The notes: a model not told the origin generated them from the sequence alone. A DNA stretch of 32,373 bases from Chara braunii (GCA_003427395.1 BFEA01000047.1:2243013-2275385); one strand, 5' to 3'. Shown: positions 9,920 to 20,224, numbered from the stretch's first letter. Translations and numbers: made by a program.

Positions 9920-10110
9920 CGAATGACCCTTATCAGGGGTCATTTGGCGATTTCCAGTCGAACAACTTTATGAGGATCATTCTTTTTCATTCAAACGAAC
10001 AACCTTGTCAGGGTCGTCCTTATTCATTTCAATCGAACGACCTTGTTAGGGTCGTCCTTATTCATTTCAATCGAACGACCTTGTCAGAGCCGCCCTTATC
10101 CATTTCAATG
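9920..10110. repeat. 38-bp hairpin-forming tandem repeat (5 units)
   Basis: Units start near 9920, 9959, 9996, 10034 and 10072, with ATTCATTTCAATCGAACGACC and GGGTCGTCCTT as consensus parts. Unit 1 folds as AATGACCC/GGGTCATT (9922-9929 with 9937-9944, 7-base loop). Unit 4 folds as ACGACC/GGTCGT (10037-10042 with 10050-10055). Confidence 0.9.
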
Positions 10111-10345
10111 TTAGCGTCTGAAGGGGTGGGCCTCGAGGACATCAAACCCATCTTTGTTTAGGGGTTAGAAAGTGATCATCGTGTGTGCATGCCTTTTCTT
10201 TTCCATATACTGACAATACATACCTTTGTCTCAGTATCTCACATACAACCCGGCTTAGCATCTCGCGCTCGAGTTGAGGCTTGCATCCTCAAGCAGCGGT
10301 ACCCACCCGGCCGTTCAACCATGGTGAAGAATATGGGTTCAATCT

Positions 10346-10648
10346 CTGTTTTCCTAGGCTACCAGAGTGGCCCGGGTCCACTTGCCCGCCCGGGCAAAAA
10401 AGAAAAAAAAAAATATATTATTATTATTTTTTATTTAAAATTTTATTTTAAATTTGGTAAAGAATTTCGATGTGACCCTGGGGTAAAAGTTGTTCAGTTT
10501 ATTTTTTTGCATAACATAGTTTTTTTTCGGATGTTTTGGATTTTTTTTTTTTTTTTTTTGGCTCGGACCTTCGCTGGTCCTTGTACGGTCGGGCCGCCCG
10601 GAAAAATAGGGTGACCCGGGCGGCCCGACTGGTAGCCTAACTGTTTTC
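10346..10648. mobile_element. hAT-type MITE with 8-bp target duplication
   Basis: A 287-bp element (10354-10640) is flanked by identical 8-bp direct repeats, CTGTTTTC, at 10346-10353 and 10641-10648. Its ends are inverted: TAGGCTACCAG at 10355-10365 and CTGGTAGCCTA at 10629-10639 are exact complements, each one base inside the target duplication. GC-rich subterminal blocks (CCCGGGT, GGCCCGAC, GCCCGGGC types) pair imperfectly, and the core is A/T-rich with homopolymer runs. There is no transposase. An 8-bp duplication and a TAGG-type end fit hAT. The perfect duplication suggests a fairly recent insertion. The strand is arbitrary. Confidence 0.9.
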
Positions 10649-11173
10649 GCTTTTTGTGACTCTTAGACCTTTATCTCTTAGGACTTTCCCCGATTTGGTT
10701 GGATTAGGATCCTAGGGGAGAAATGTCTTAGTGCCTCTCTAGCCAAGGTTCCGTAACTATTTCTGAGAATCTGACCACAACTCATTCACCTTCAAGCCAA
10801 CACTTCATTTGAACGAAATATTTACAATAGTTATAAAACAAAATTTAACCCCCCATAGTCCCATCGAGGTTGTTTCCTCCGGTCCTTATCCCAGTGTCTC
10901 GGTTAGTACTGAACATCTTAAAATAACTTTCGCGAGAGGTAGCAACAACGGTCATCATCAACCTGCCTCGCCTTTGTCAAAACATGAAGGACTGCGCATA
11001 ATCCAGACCATACTTCAAAAAGGACCTATATGATCAATTCACCATCTTTCATTTCGTATACACACTATATACACAGTTTCTCTTGATACGGCTCAACTTT
11101 TCTCATTGGTCCCTTGGCCCTTGGCCCCTTTAAGCTCTTTTGATTGTGAGGGCGCATCCCAGCCTAGCTTACG

Positions 11174-11176
<3 letters not shown>
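10649..11176. other. Unassigned spacer
   Basis: Mixed-composition sequence between the MITE and the A58 run. I found no gene, repeat or RNA structure I can support. The sequence before the A-run could be the body of a retroposon, but no tRNA-like head or LINE motif is seen. Confidence 0.4.

Positions 11177-11234
<58 letters not shown>
11177..11234 (+). repeat. Uninterrupted A58 run
   Basis: 58 consecutive adenines. It could be the poly(A) tail of an unidentified retroposon on the plus strand or a grown homopolymer. No direct repeat flanking a plausible retroposon was found. Confidence 0.95.
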
Positions 11235-11236
<2 letters not shown>

Positions 11237-11562
11237 TTCGTCCTGCGGACATCTCAAGTGTTCCATCATCGTAGAAAGTCAACACTGTGACTGACTCACC
11301 TCTCCTCATCTTTCTCTGACCTTGATGGTTCAAGTGTTACATTAATCCATTGATAAAACCACTGACTGCATAACTGCCCAAATTCCTCATCCTATTCTGT
11401 GACGTTTCCGTAAAGGTATCAAACTCATGTTTTTTTTCCCCTTCAGGTTTGACTACTTCCTCCGCCTCTTCTTGATACCGATAGCTTAGCGAGGATCTCC
11501 CCAAACCTTTCACTTTTCCTTTTCTTGTTCTCGACCATTCTCGCCCTCACAACCTCTTGTCC

Positions 11563-12866
11563 TCATGTCGCATCGCTCATCTTGGCGCCCTTTTGCTGAT
11601 GAGGTTCAGTCATCTTTCCCTCTTCCCTTCCGTTTTCTCCTCCTAGGCTTACTTCCTCTCCTTCACCCTCAACCTCAAACCGAGTGTCTCTCCCCTTACC
11701 CTTGTTGAGTGGCGGGCTCATCCTACCAACGGGTTTTTCTATCCATTTGGTTATATGTGGGCCCAGAATCATAATTCATGGTTAATCTTTTCCCCTGTTT
11801 CCTTGGAGCGCCCCTCGTGACTAACCCACCCTTTTGTTCAGTGTGTCAACCCATCCGCCGTCACTCTCAGCTTCCCCTTTTTCCTAGTCTTTTAGTTGTT
11901 CTCATCATTCCTTTCCGCCTTCACGACGGAGTCGGCCCGATGTTGGCTTCCCCCAGGTGGGTTCCCAACAAAGCTCGCTTACTTCCTCCTCCTCCATTGT
12001 TGAAACTTTCAGGTCCTTTAATGTCGCTATAACGCGTCTCATTCCCCCATGCAAAGTCCAGTCAATCCTCTCTCCGTTAGGACCCAGGATTTGTCCCTTG
12101 AGGGTCCTAGAACACCGCCTTCTTATGATGTCATGGTTAAGCTTTGAGCAATCCCTAGCGAAGCGTCCCACGGTAGTACAATATCGACACGATTCCTCGG
12201 CACGATCCCTTCGACTAGCCTGTCGTTCAGGTCTTGGAGCGAGAGTTTCTTGGGGTGGTAATGCGATTCGAGATACCTGGGCTTGTACCTCCTGGGGGGT
12301 ATCTCTTATCTTTTTCCCTAGTTGTTTGCTTCTTCGTCTTGATCGTACAACTCCTTTGACCCCCTTTTCACTCCGTATCTAGTTGTCGCTAGGGCCTTGG
12401 ATCCCTCGTTGTTTTGCTGGCGACTCTCTATTCTGACACTCATTTCTTGGTTGAGTCAGACTGTCTGTCTCTCCCTCTGGTTCCATAGTTCACTATAGTA
12501 CTCATTTGACAAAGATTTTTTCCCTGTTTGTTGACTCACTCCATGGTCCGGTCCTGGCTCCCTTACTTCCTTTGTGGTCTCTTCCTTAGAGGGTTGTACT
12601 CCCCGTTCTACCGCCTCATCTCCGCCCGTTTCCCATCCACCGGGTTTCCTAATCCTGTGCTCTCGTTGCGTTGTCGAGCGCATCGGTCCGGCACCGCACA
12701 AGGCAGCGTGGGACTCTCCCAGCCGCGTCACGCAGGAGTTGATCTTAATCCTCGTCACAAATACACATGGAGTTTCCGCAAGCCGCTCCGGTCGAGTGCG
12801 CCAGCCATACCTCTCGCGAGCCCCTACGACAGGATAGGGCCTACACGAAGCATGACTTACCTCCAC
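11563..12866 (-). pseudogene. Decayed Gag-like remnant with a CCHC-type zinc knuckle
   Basis: Read on the minus strand, this region is rich in Arg, Lys, Gln, Glu and Pro. At 12189-12148 it encodes CRYCTTVGRFARDC, which has the spacing C-x2-C-x4-[H]-x4-C of a retroviral/retrotransposon zinc knuckle, including the usual GxFARDC wording. The His position holds Arg (CGC, one transition from CAC). A basic, Pro/Gln-rich hinge precedes it and a charged tail follows, ending near 11563 in a KMTEPHQQKG-type segment. The frame is broken by TAG and TGA codons, and the upstream part (12866-12330) appears shifted into another frame. Knuckles bind nucleic acid in Gag nucleocapsid. The specific element family is not identifiable and no protease or RT follows. 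It lies about 7 kb downstream, on the same strand, of the repeated-domain region at 24-20 kb, but a shared element is only inferred. Confidence 0.6.
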
Positions 12867-12869
12867 CTC

Positions 12870-13740
12870 ACGGGAGTTGTCAGCTCCCTTCGGTGGGCGT
12901 ATCCCCGCAGAGCTACCAGTTCACAATACAAAAGCTAATCAGTTGCAATCGCAGAGGTGGACCAGCCGATGGCGTTTCTCGTTCGTTGTAGCATAGGGGG
13001 TACGCGCGGTATTACGCCTCTATCGAGCCCGCACGTGAATCGACATCTTGGGGGTGCTGAGGTCCCAAGCGCGACTCGTCGTCGGCTGACTAGGACACGT
13101 CTCACACACCTACACGTACTCCACTCTAAAGAACAAAAAAAAAAAAAACACATGCACATACACATACATACACAGAACGACACAGAACAAACAATGCGAC
13201 AACACTCCTAGCCCCTTAGTAGTCATCCCATAACTTTCGATGCGGAAATCGGATAGGCGTCGCGCACAAGACTTAGTATAAAACCGCGCGGACGCAGGGC
13301 TAACTCATATCGACTGGCAATGCATGAATACACAAACAGTCGAAATGATGGCGTACTATGTAGTGCCTATAATCAAGCAGTCCCTCGTAGATCCGAGTAC
13401 CGCTTATGACACTCAAGTTTCAAACTCGAAGTATCGTGAGGGTCTACCCCTTCACAGTATTGCACGGCTGAAGGAATAGTCGTGCGGCCTCCACGGCACC
13501 TCCGGCCTTTAGGCTGAGTGTCCTGGTAAGCAGGGCAAATAGGCTCTGCGGGGGGGGTGATCCCTTTCATGCAGGGTCTAGGACCTGGGATGTCCTGGAG
13601 AAGGGTCTTGAAACCAGACCCATGACCAACGTCTGACTAAGAAATCTTTAAGAAGCATACAACAAATAGAGGGGTTTTCTTTCTTTTCTCAATCTGAACC
13701 CCAATTAAACCGTTAAGCGATGACCCATCAAGTCACGCAA
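12870..13740. other. Unassigned region with A-run and CA-rich stretch
   Basis: Contains an A-run near 13134-13148 followed by a CACATACACATACATACACA stretch. No gene or repeat family recognised. Confidence 0.4.
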
Positions 13741-13748
13741 ACACCTAT

Positions 13749-13756
13749 TATAAATA
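13749..13756 (+). promoter_or_regulatory. TATA-like box
   Basis: TATAAATA on the plus strand in an A/T-rich context, at the start of the A-rich block that contains the dimer array and mini-hairpins. It could be an LTR or other transposon promoter. No start site or gene is evident. Confidence 0.25.
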
Positions 13757-14454
13757 CATACATATTTATATGTAAAGGGGGAATAAGTATGTGACGATCA
13801 CTTCTCACAATCACAGTGAGACTCCTCACAACCATATATATGTGTATGATCACAGACAGTCAAATCCAAAATCTGAACCACAGAACATACATGCAATCAC
13901 ATCAAAAAGTCAACCAAAGGTTCACGCACTACACGGAGTCAACTTCAACCAATCTCTATACTCATACCCCTCGCTTTAGCCATGCAAGCCCTAGCCTTTG
14001 TCCAACTAACCATAATTAAATACTCAGTACCTTTGTTAAATGATCATTCAATAAAAGTCCAGGTGAAAACCTTAATAAAACAATAAAAATCACCAGGGCT
14101 AAAGCCTTTTAGGTTGAGTATTGATGGTGAATTGGAGTTGAGTCGTAGACCGACGAGTCGGCAACCGACCTGTTATCAGTGATAACACAAGATGATCCTC
14201 GTAGGATCAAGCTGAATCTACTCCAAATCCTGAATCAAACGATCAAGAGGACCTGTAACACACAGGCCAATCCCCAAGCTAAATCTATAAGTTCATGGAG
14301 AATAATCTTCATATCTCGATCTTACTCAAAATCATTCTATTTAACTAAGCCTAAGGCTACGTCTAATCAAGTGTCAAAAGAAAGGTAGACCCTTACAAAA
14401 TCTCCTCTATACAGAGTGAATTTCGAGGATTACCACCTGTCAAAATATAATCTT
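13757..14454. other. A-rich unassigned region
   Basis: Plus strand is A-rich. Small inverted repeats include GTTATCA-G-TGATAAC near 14172-14186 and GATCCTCGTAGGATC near 14195-14209. No protein-coding signal. Confidence 0.4.
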
Positions 14455-15020
14455 ACTCCTTTAAACTAAGAAAATTTCGGCAGCGCTTTCCGTATGAAAA
14501 GTGCCTTCTCAGAATTTATATTAACTCAAATATGAAAACAAAAATAATCTCTAACTCTGGAAAGTCAAATTTTATTTAACTCCCTGAATTAGTAAAAATT
14601 AGGGCAACACTTTCTTTAGAAAGGTAGACTTCCCAGATTTATACCAAGTCAGATATGAACTCAGAAACAAGACATGAGTTCAACTAAGACAAAATTTAAC
14701 TAACTCCTTAGATTAGTAAAAATTTCGGTAGCGTTTTTCGTAGAAAAAAGTGTTATTCCAAGATTTATACAAAGTTAAGTTCAGAAAAAATGACTTTGAC
14801 TTCTCAAGGTCCAATTTTGTCTAACTCCCTGAATTAGCAAAAATTTGGGCATCACTCCCTTTAGAAAATAAGGCTTTCCAAATTTTTACTAAGCCAAAAA
14901 GTCAGAAAAACTGGACCTTGAAAAAGACAAAATCTGACGAACTCCTTGGTTTTGTAGAAGTTTCGGCAGCGCTTCCCGTAGAGAAAGTGGCTTACCAAGA
15001 TTTATAGGAGGCCAAGTATA
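14455..15020. repeat. About 120-bp tandem array with alternating monomer types
   Basis: Five consecutive monomers with anchors near 14476, 14600, 14724, 14845 and 14962. Monomers 1, 3 and 5 carry TTTCGGCAGCG and CGTAGAAAAGTG. Monomers 2 and 4 carry GGGCAACACTTTCTTTAGAA instead. Ends alternate too (CTCCCTGAATTAG against CTCCTTAGATTAG). The array is therefore an A-B-A-B-A dimer array with a higher-order period near 245 bases. TTTCGGCAGC words occur in tandem blocks of large plant retrotransposon UTRs, as I recall. Confidence 0.85.
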
Positions 15021-15310
15021 AATAAATGATTCCAGAAAATGCAGAAATTGACCTAAGTAAAAATAAACTTAGCTCAGAAAATGCAGGAATTGAAACTAAC
15101 TCCTATGACTCTAGCACGTGGCGAGCAACTAACGCAACTACCTATCAAACTGAAACTCAGACTAAGTAGTAGGCTCACTTAATCACATGCAGGTCAAAAC
15201 CACAAAGGTAAGTAGTCTCATTATCCCCAAAACCAACCTTATCAAAAAATAGTTCATTATATTTCAATGATTTATCTCTTTATACTTAGCTTACATAAGG
15301 CATAAAGTTA
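15021..15310. other. Spacer between two repeat arrays
   Basis: A-rich sequence with no gene, repeat or RNA structure that I can support. Confidence 0.4.
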
Positions 15311-16015
15311 GACCACCCAATCTCATGGGAACCTCTCTAGCTTAGCCATAGAATATACACAAACACCGGTCACTACAACTTTTCTCTACTTTTGGCATAT
15401 GACTAGGTTAGCCGGCCTAGTTGCCCTGAACCATTTAAGTATCCAAGTTATAAATAATTGTCTGCACTTTGTCTTTTAAGGCAATATATGACTGAATCGG
15501 TCATCTTAGATCAAAATTCAGCATGTCCCTTCTTACCACAATTTTTATTCTTAATTCATACTCTCTTCAATTGGTGATAAGTTATAGTCAGACCATTCAA
15601 TCTTATAGAAAAATGTATGACTGGCCTGTTCATAAGTAAGTAATATAAGATGTAAACAAATTTAGCCTTTTTGTTCCAGCATGTGTGTAGCTCTAGACCA
15701 GACCACCAAATCTTATGGGAACCTGTCCAGTCTTTTGCCTGAATTTCTCCCTAAAAAATAAAACAAAAGAGAGTTAGGGTCATCCAATCTTATAGAACGT
15801 GCCCAAACCTCCTTCAGAAACTAACAAAACATATGAAAACTCAAAGAAACAAGGCGACCAAGCCATCCAATCTTATGGAAAAATGCTTGGTCCCTAAAAA
15901 CCAAACACATGCATCCCTCACAAGTCAAAACAACCAGACCACCCAATCTATATGGGAAATCCTTCAGGCAATCAAAAATAAACATAGCGCTGGACCCTCC
16001 AATCTTATGGAGGGT
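15311..16015. repeat. Seven dispersed copies of a mini-hairpin with constant AATCTTAT-type loop
   Basis: Copies start near 15311, 15591, 15701, 15778, 15861, 15937 and 15992, each with GACCA-like lead sequence followed by CAATCTTATGG or a variant. The bases flanking the loop pair in most copies although they differ: CCC/GGG, TTC/GAA, TCC/GGA and CTCC/GGAG. At 15992-16015 the stem reaches eight pairs (GACCCTCC/GGAGGGTC). Spacing shrinks from about 280 to 55 bases left to right. Confidence 0.8.
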
Positions 16016-18391
16016 CTCCAAGCCTTTGGTTGACCCAGTCAAACACAAGCAAAACTGCCTTCCTCCCACCTTTACCGCAGATGCAATCCCACAATCTGCT
16101 TTCAGTCAAACAAACAAAACTAAAACTGCAATTTGCACATACTTTCTTTTACTTAGTCTGGTCATGTCCCGAAAGTCAAACTGAAAGTTAAAGTAAGGGT
16201 ACACTCAGTATATTCAACCAAAACACAATTAGGAATACAAATATTGTGTTATAACTGGGCTTATAGAAGGAAAGCAATTGTTACCTCTCAGTTCCCTGCC
16301 TCCAGAACCTCGCCCAGGTTCCAACAGAGTTTCCACAACCAGTGGGCTGACTCCCCACAGAGTCTTGTTGCGGTCCTACGGGTTGCAATCCCGCCTTCCG
16401 CCTTCCTGTCAGAACTGGACTAAACTTAGAGTAACAAAGATAGAGAAAAAGGTTTCAGACGCTCGAGATACAAGAGAGAGACAACTCAACTCGCAGGAGA
16501 GGGCCATGTAATCTTCAGTCGCCTGAGGGCCTCGCAATGGTACCCAAGGATGCTGCAGCAACTCGGTCAAACAGTAGTCAAACTGTCGATTGCTGCTTCC
16601 AGATGACTTCCCAAGCTGCTGCAAGGACACCCTTCAATCAACTCGATGATTTTGGCCCCTCCGCAAGTTGCTTGCCCGCGATAGGATGAAAGCGTACCAT
16701 TAAGTCTGCAGTCCCACAATTGTTCTTAACGCCCGTGTAATAGGTTGTGTAGTACTCAAGTCTGTAGACAAGTACACAACCTTATTGCTCACTTTCGACT
16801 ATCCCCTTTGATGGGTTGAACAACCCATCGGCCAATCTGCCCAGTCTGCACCTTACGGCCACCCCTGCAGTTGCTTTGCATGGCGAATTGGGAAGTACCC
16901 CAGTCATCAGACAGGCCTCCTGGCAAGTAGCATTCTGCAACGACAACAACAGTTTCCGGACCAGTCGTTCTGCTTTGTGCATTTTCTTTTCTAGCAGCCT
17001 CACACACCTCGACCGCTGGCCTGGACATCGTACTAGCTAACATGTACGTCTTCAATACTGCGGCCCGCTGTCCCACCACTTCGCTCGCTGAAGCCTGCCA
17101 AAATTTTCTCGCTAGAATGCAGCTCGACGTTTCTTCCTGAGCAAGCCAAGAACCGGCTAACCGGTAAATCTCTAACCCCGCCCGGGCACTTCCCTTAAGC
17201 TTCTATAGAAGCTATGAGCAAAATCGAATGAATCTTCCACTAGAACACGAGACTATTCATTCATATATCTTATTTTGCTCTCGCCTACATACCGCGCGGC
17301 CTATCCTCTCTCCCTATCCTCGTGCACACCTCCTACCACTAAACCAAGTCTGCCATCAAGTCCGTCTCATCTCCAAACCTCTGTCTCATCTCCTCCCCCA
17401 TCCGATTTAGCTCATAATTATGCAGTATACACTCATGTCCTCCATCTCCCTCTTTCACGATGTCATCAAGCAACTCTACTCTTTCGCACCTCGAAACCTA
17501 CTTACTAGCACTACAAACTAACTTTATAAAATAACTCGGCTACCTCGAAAGCCCCCAAAGCCAACCCTCACTTAATAATCGCTTTCATGAAGAGACGAGG
17601 AAGCTTCCCGATTCTCACTCCCACCATGCTCACTTCCAGTCTTCACATCGCGCGGCCCTTTCTTACATAGTGCCTAAACTACACTTTGATTCCCAAATCG
17701 GATTCCGCCATCCGACTCGCCTTGACCCAAAACCTCAACTTTGAACCTTGGTTCGTCTGTTCTCATTCAGAGGTGAGTGGGAATGATCTTCTTCAATCTC
17801 CCCATCTCCGCCATCGCTACACCTCCGCGCACTATCTTCTCAATTAACCTCTTTATATCCTACCTTTCTTCCGAATCCAAACTTCCCATTCGCTGCGCCC
17901 GGGGTCAGAACCTCTAGATTGGTCCTTCTCTCGCTCGATTTCACTAAGGATCGAGCGAGCCCGACACCTCCCGCTGCGCTTTGCTCTGCCTCTTCACCAT
18001 CCTCTGCCCTTCCTTACCTCTCATGCACCTGGCCCAAAAACGCGCCTCGATTCATCTCTCCTTCCCAAGCCTTCGTTGCCTCGCCTCTTCTATTCACCAA
18101 CGTGACCCTTCGTGTTTCTTGGTGCCTAACACGTTATGGTCCGACTATCTTCGGGGAAGTCTCATATACTACCGACTACTCGGTCGGCCTTCCGCCCCAA
18201 GACCTAGCCCGACAACGAACCACATGGTAATATCGTAGCACCCTCCTCTACTGTATTTTCACGGCGCCCCACTAGTGTCGAGACTATGCGCTAATTCAAA
18301 CGGTTTAAAAGGCGTAGGCTATTTCAGACGACCAGGTCGTGGTCCTGCGATAACTCAAATTTTGTCAAGGAGTTGCTATCTGGCAGATCAC
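16016..18391. other. Unassigned decayed sequence with several hairpins
   Basis: No gene found on either strand. The plus strand becomes pyrimidine-rich from about 17.2 kb, like the minus-sense regions further right. Inverted repeats: AGGTTGTGTA with TACACAACCT (16747-16784), GATGGGTTG-AA-CAACCCATC (16810-16829), the perfect palindrome AGCTTCTATAGAAGCT (17198-17213), and CTCGCTCGAT/ATCGAGCGAG with a 10-base loop (17930-17959). The sequence around 16260-16340 and 17120-17260 has an LTR-like look, but no LTR pair could be found. Confidence 0.45.
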
Positions 18392-18973
18392 TCAAGCCCA
18401 GAAGGCGGGTGGCACCACGATCAAGGAGCTCTGGTTCTCCGAGAGTGAGAAGGGGCACAACCTATTGCAAAGCCCACAGTGTGGGTGTAAATGAAACGGC
18501 CCCGCAGGATTTTCGCAGCAGTAGCGAATCTTTAGAATAGGACCTCGAAAAACTTGAAGTGGCGTAGGGACCCATGGGACCGCCACCTTCATAGACTCGG
18601 AAACCTATGCCCCCGGGTCGTCGATTTGTTCCCACCGCGGCCCTAACAAGCGTACTCATTATCAACCTCTTGCAGCAGATTATAGGCCAGGGCAGCGGGC
18701 GCCGCCACAAAAAAACTCCCACACCCTAGGCTCCTTCCGCCTCGTGTGCTTAATCACCCACGAGCTCATATGCATGTTGACCCCCTCGGTCCGTGTCTCG
18801 AGATGTGCGCGATAGAGGAATTTCGCCAGTGCCCCGATGCACCTGAATCCGAGCGGGTTCGCCAATCGAGACGCATACTCAAGGTCCTCGACCGTCACGA
18901 CGACCTCCGAATCCAAAGTCGCGTCCGCTAACGCCGTTTCAACACCGGACCCTTGATATCCTCGCATCGTCAC
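18392..18973 (-). pseudogene. Decayed minus-strand coding remnant with Cys/His cluster
   Basis: One minus-strand frame is open for 97 codons (18973-18680), closes with a cluster of four stops, then reopens to 18392. The first part contains VEDLEYASRLANPLGFRCIG, then ALAKFLYRAHLETR. The second part contains a Cys/His cluster, RYCCENPAG followed by HLHPHCGLCNRLC, about 20 residues long, which could be a metal-binding remnant but has no spacing I recognise. Family unknown. It follows the helical segment at 19.3 kb on the same strand and may be part of the same decayed gene. The stops and the GC-rich context also allow a chance frame. Confidence 0.3.
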
Positions 18974-19262
18974 CGCCCGATATCAATCCTCGAATCCCTC
19001 GGATGAAAGTCCACCATCGTAACCAATACCACTAAGCCAAAGGTTGAGCCTAGCTTCGAAAGACACCTAAGTAAAACATTACTATGCGACGCGCAAACCT
19101 ACTGAAACATTCTTAAAAATCATGGTGTTGTCGATGTCATCCTCCGCGCGTATGCACAGGTCACAGGCAAGCCCAATTGGTCAACGAAACATAACCCTTT
19201 TGATCCTAGTTTGTTCAGAAATAAAAGATCTGGTTGGCGACCAACGCCGACTTTCACGATCA

Positions 19263-20010
19263 TCAAAGGGAAAAACAGCTCACGCGCGCCTTAAGTCTGC
19301 GCGTCCACACACTCTCTGCTCTAGTCAACCATCCAGCCCGACGTGAGTCACGAACGCAGTCACGCCTCGTTCGTGACTTACGTCGGGCTGCATTCGCTTG
19401 CAAAATCCAGGGTGGATACCCTTGTAAGGGCATTCGCACCGACAGGGTCTCCCCTTGTCGTTCCTCCTTGTGGAGCTCATTGTCGTTCATAGCCTCGATG
19501 TCCTTTATCATTTCCTCAATTACACCAGTCTTGTAACTTGTGACCATCTGCTTCATTTCCTTAAGCCTTCGTAGCGTATCTGCCACCTTCCTTTTCTTCG
19601 TCAACCCACCCCCCGAAGTTTGCAACTCTTCCATATTACCAACTACGATTGGTCTCATCCCTTGAAATCTTGTGGGCCTTTTCTCGCAATGACTTCTTTT
19701 CCCCAAATCCCCCTTGCATCGTCTTTGACCCCTTCGTTGTTGAACCATCGATCGACATATATCTTGTCGTCTTGATCCCTTGGATTCCCACCATCCATGT
19801 TGTTTGTTTGATCACGTTGATTTTTTCGGCCCTTACTGTTGTTTGTGACGTCCACAACGTATCAGACCTGCATCCCATACAACTGAAAGAAGGAGACACT
19901 TACTTTAGACTCTACCCCTCAGAGTTTCCTATTACTATCAGCTCCGAAAATGTTCTCGTCTCCAAATCAGCTTAATCCTTTTCTTGTGGGGGGTGTCCTC
20001 CCGCTTCCTC
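19263..20010 (-). pseudogene. Charged, helix-rich minus-strand remnant downstream of the repeat domains
   Basis: The minus strand shows a hydrophilic frame at 19855-19655 (KIYVDRWFNNEGVKDDARG), then a shift into the 19748-19263 frame. That frame carries a KKRK basic patch and a heptad-like helical stretch (DTLRRLKEMKQMVTSYKTGV, then EEMIKDIEAMNDNELHKEE). A coiled coil after the folded part is common in capsid-type and structural proteins, but here it is only suggestive. A 23-bp inverted repeat (19334-19390) sits inside the distal end and corrupts the frame with a mirrored Arg-rich sequence, so the protein probably ended, or was disrupted, near 19390. Position and strand fit continuation of the protein from the 24-20 kb domains. 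At least one frameshift separates them. Confidence 0.4.
19334..19390. repeat. 23-bp near-perfect inverted repeat
   Basis: Arms at 19334-19356 and 19368-19390 are complementary at 22 of 23 positions, with an 11-base loop. The arm is built on CAGCCCGACGTGAGTCACGA. It is the longest hairpin I found in the window. It could be a snap-back duplication made during repair, or a structured RNA element. Confidence 0.93.
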
Positions 20011-20224
20011 GTGCACCTTAGGGTTCTCCCTATCCTGTACGTTTTCTCGCCCTCTACCTGTCTTACTGCTTTTATGGTCTTTCCTACCAGTGTCAAAAGC
20101 AGGAAGGACAAGCAGAACCTCTTATTCCTCCATCTTCGGGTTCTCGTGTTTTGCCCCGCTCCGGTTTCCTGCCGATCGATACCTTCTTTCGACCTCGTTG
20201 GGGTCCTCCATCACGCCTTGGCCC

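Noticed and set aside
14455-16015. Regularly spaced repeats that might suggest a CRISPR-like array
   Set aside because: Repeat units are divergent, spacing is irregular at 15.3-16.0 kb, and the context is eukaryotic transposon DNA without cas genes.
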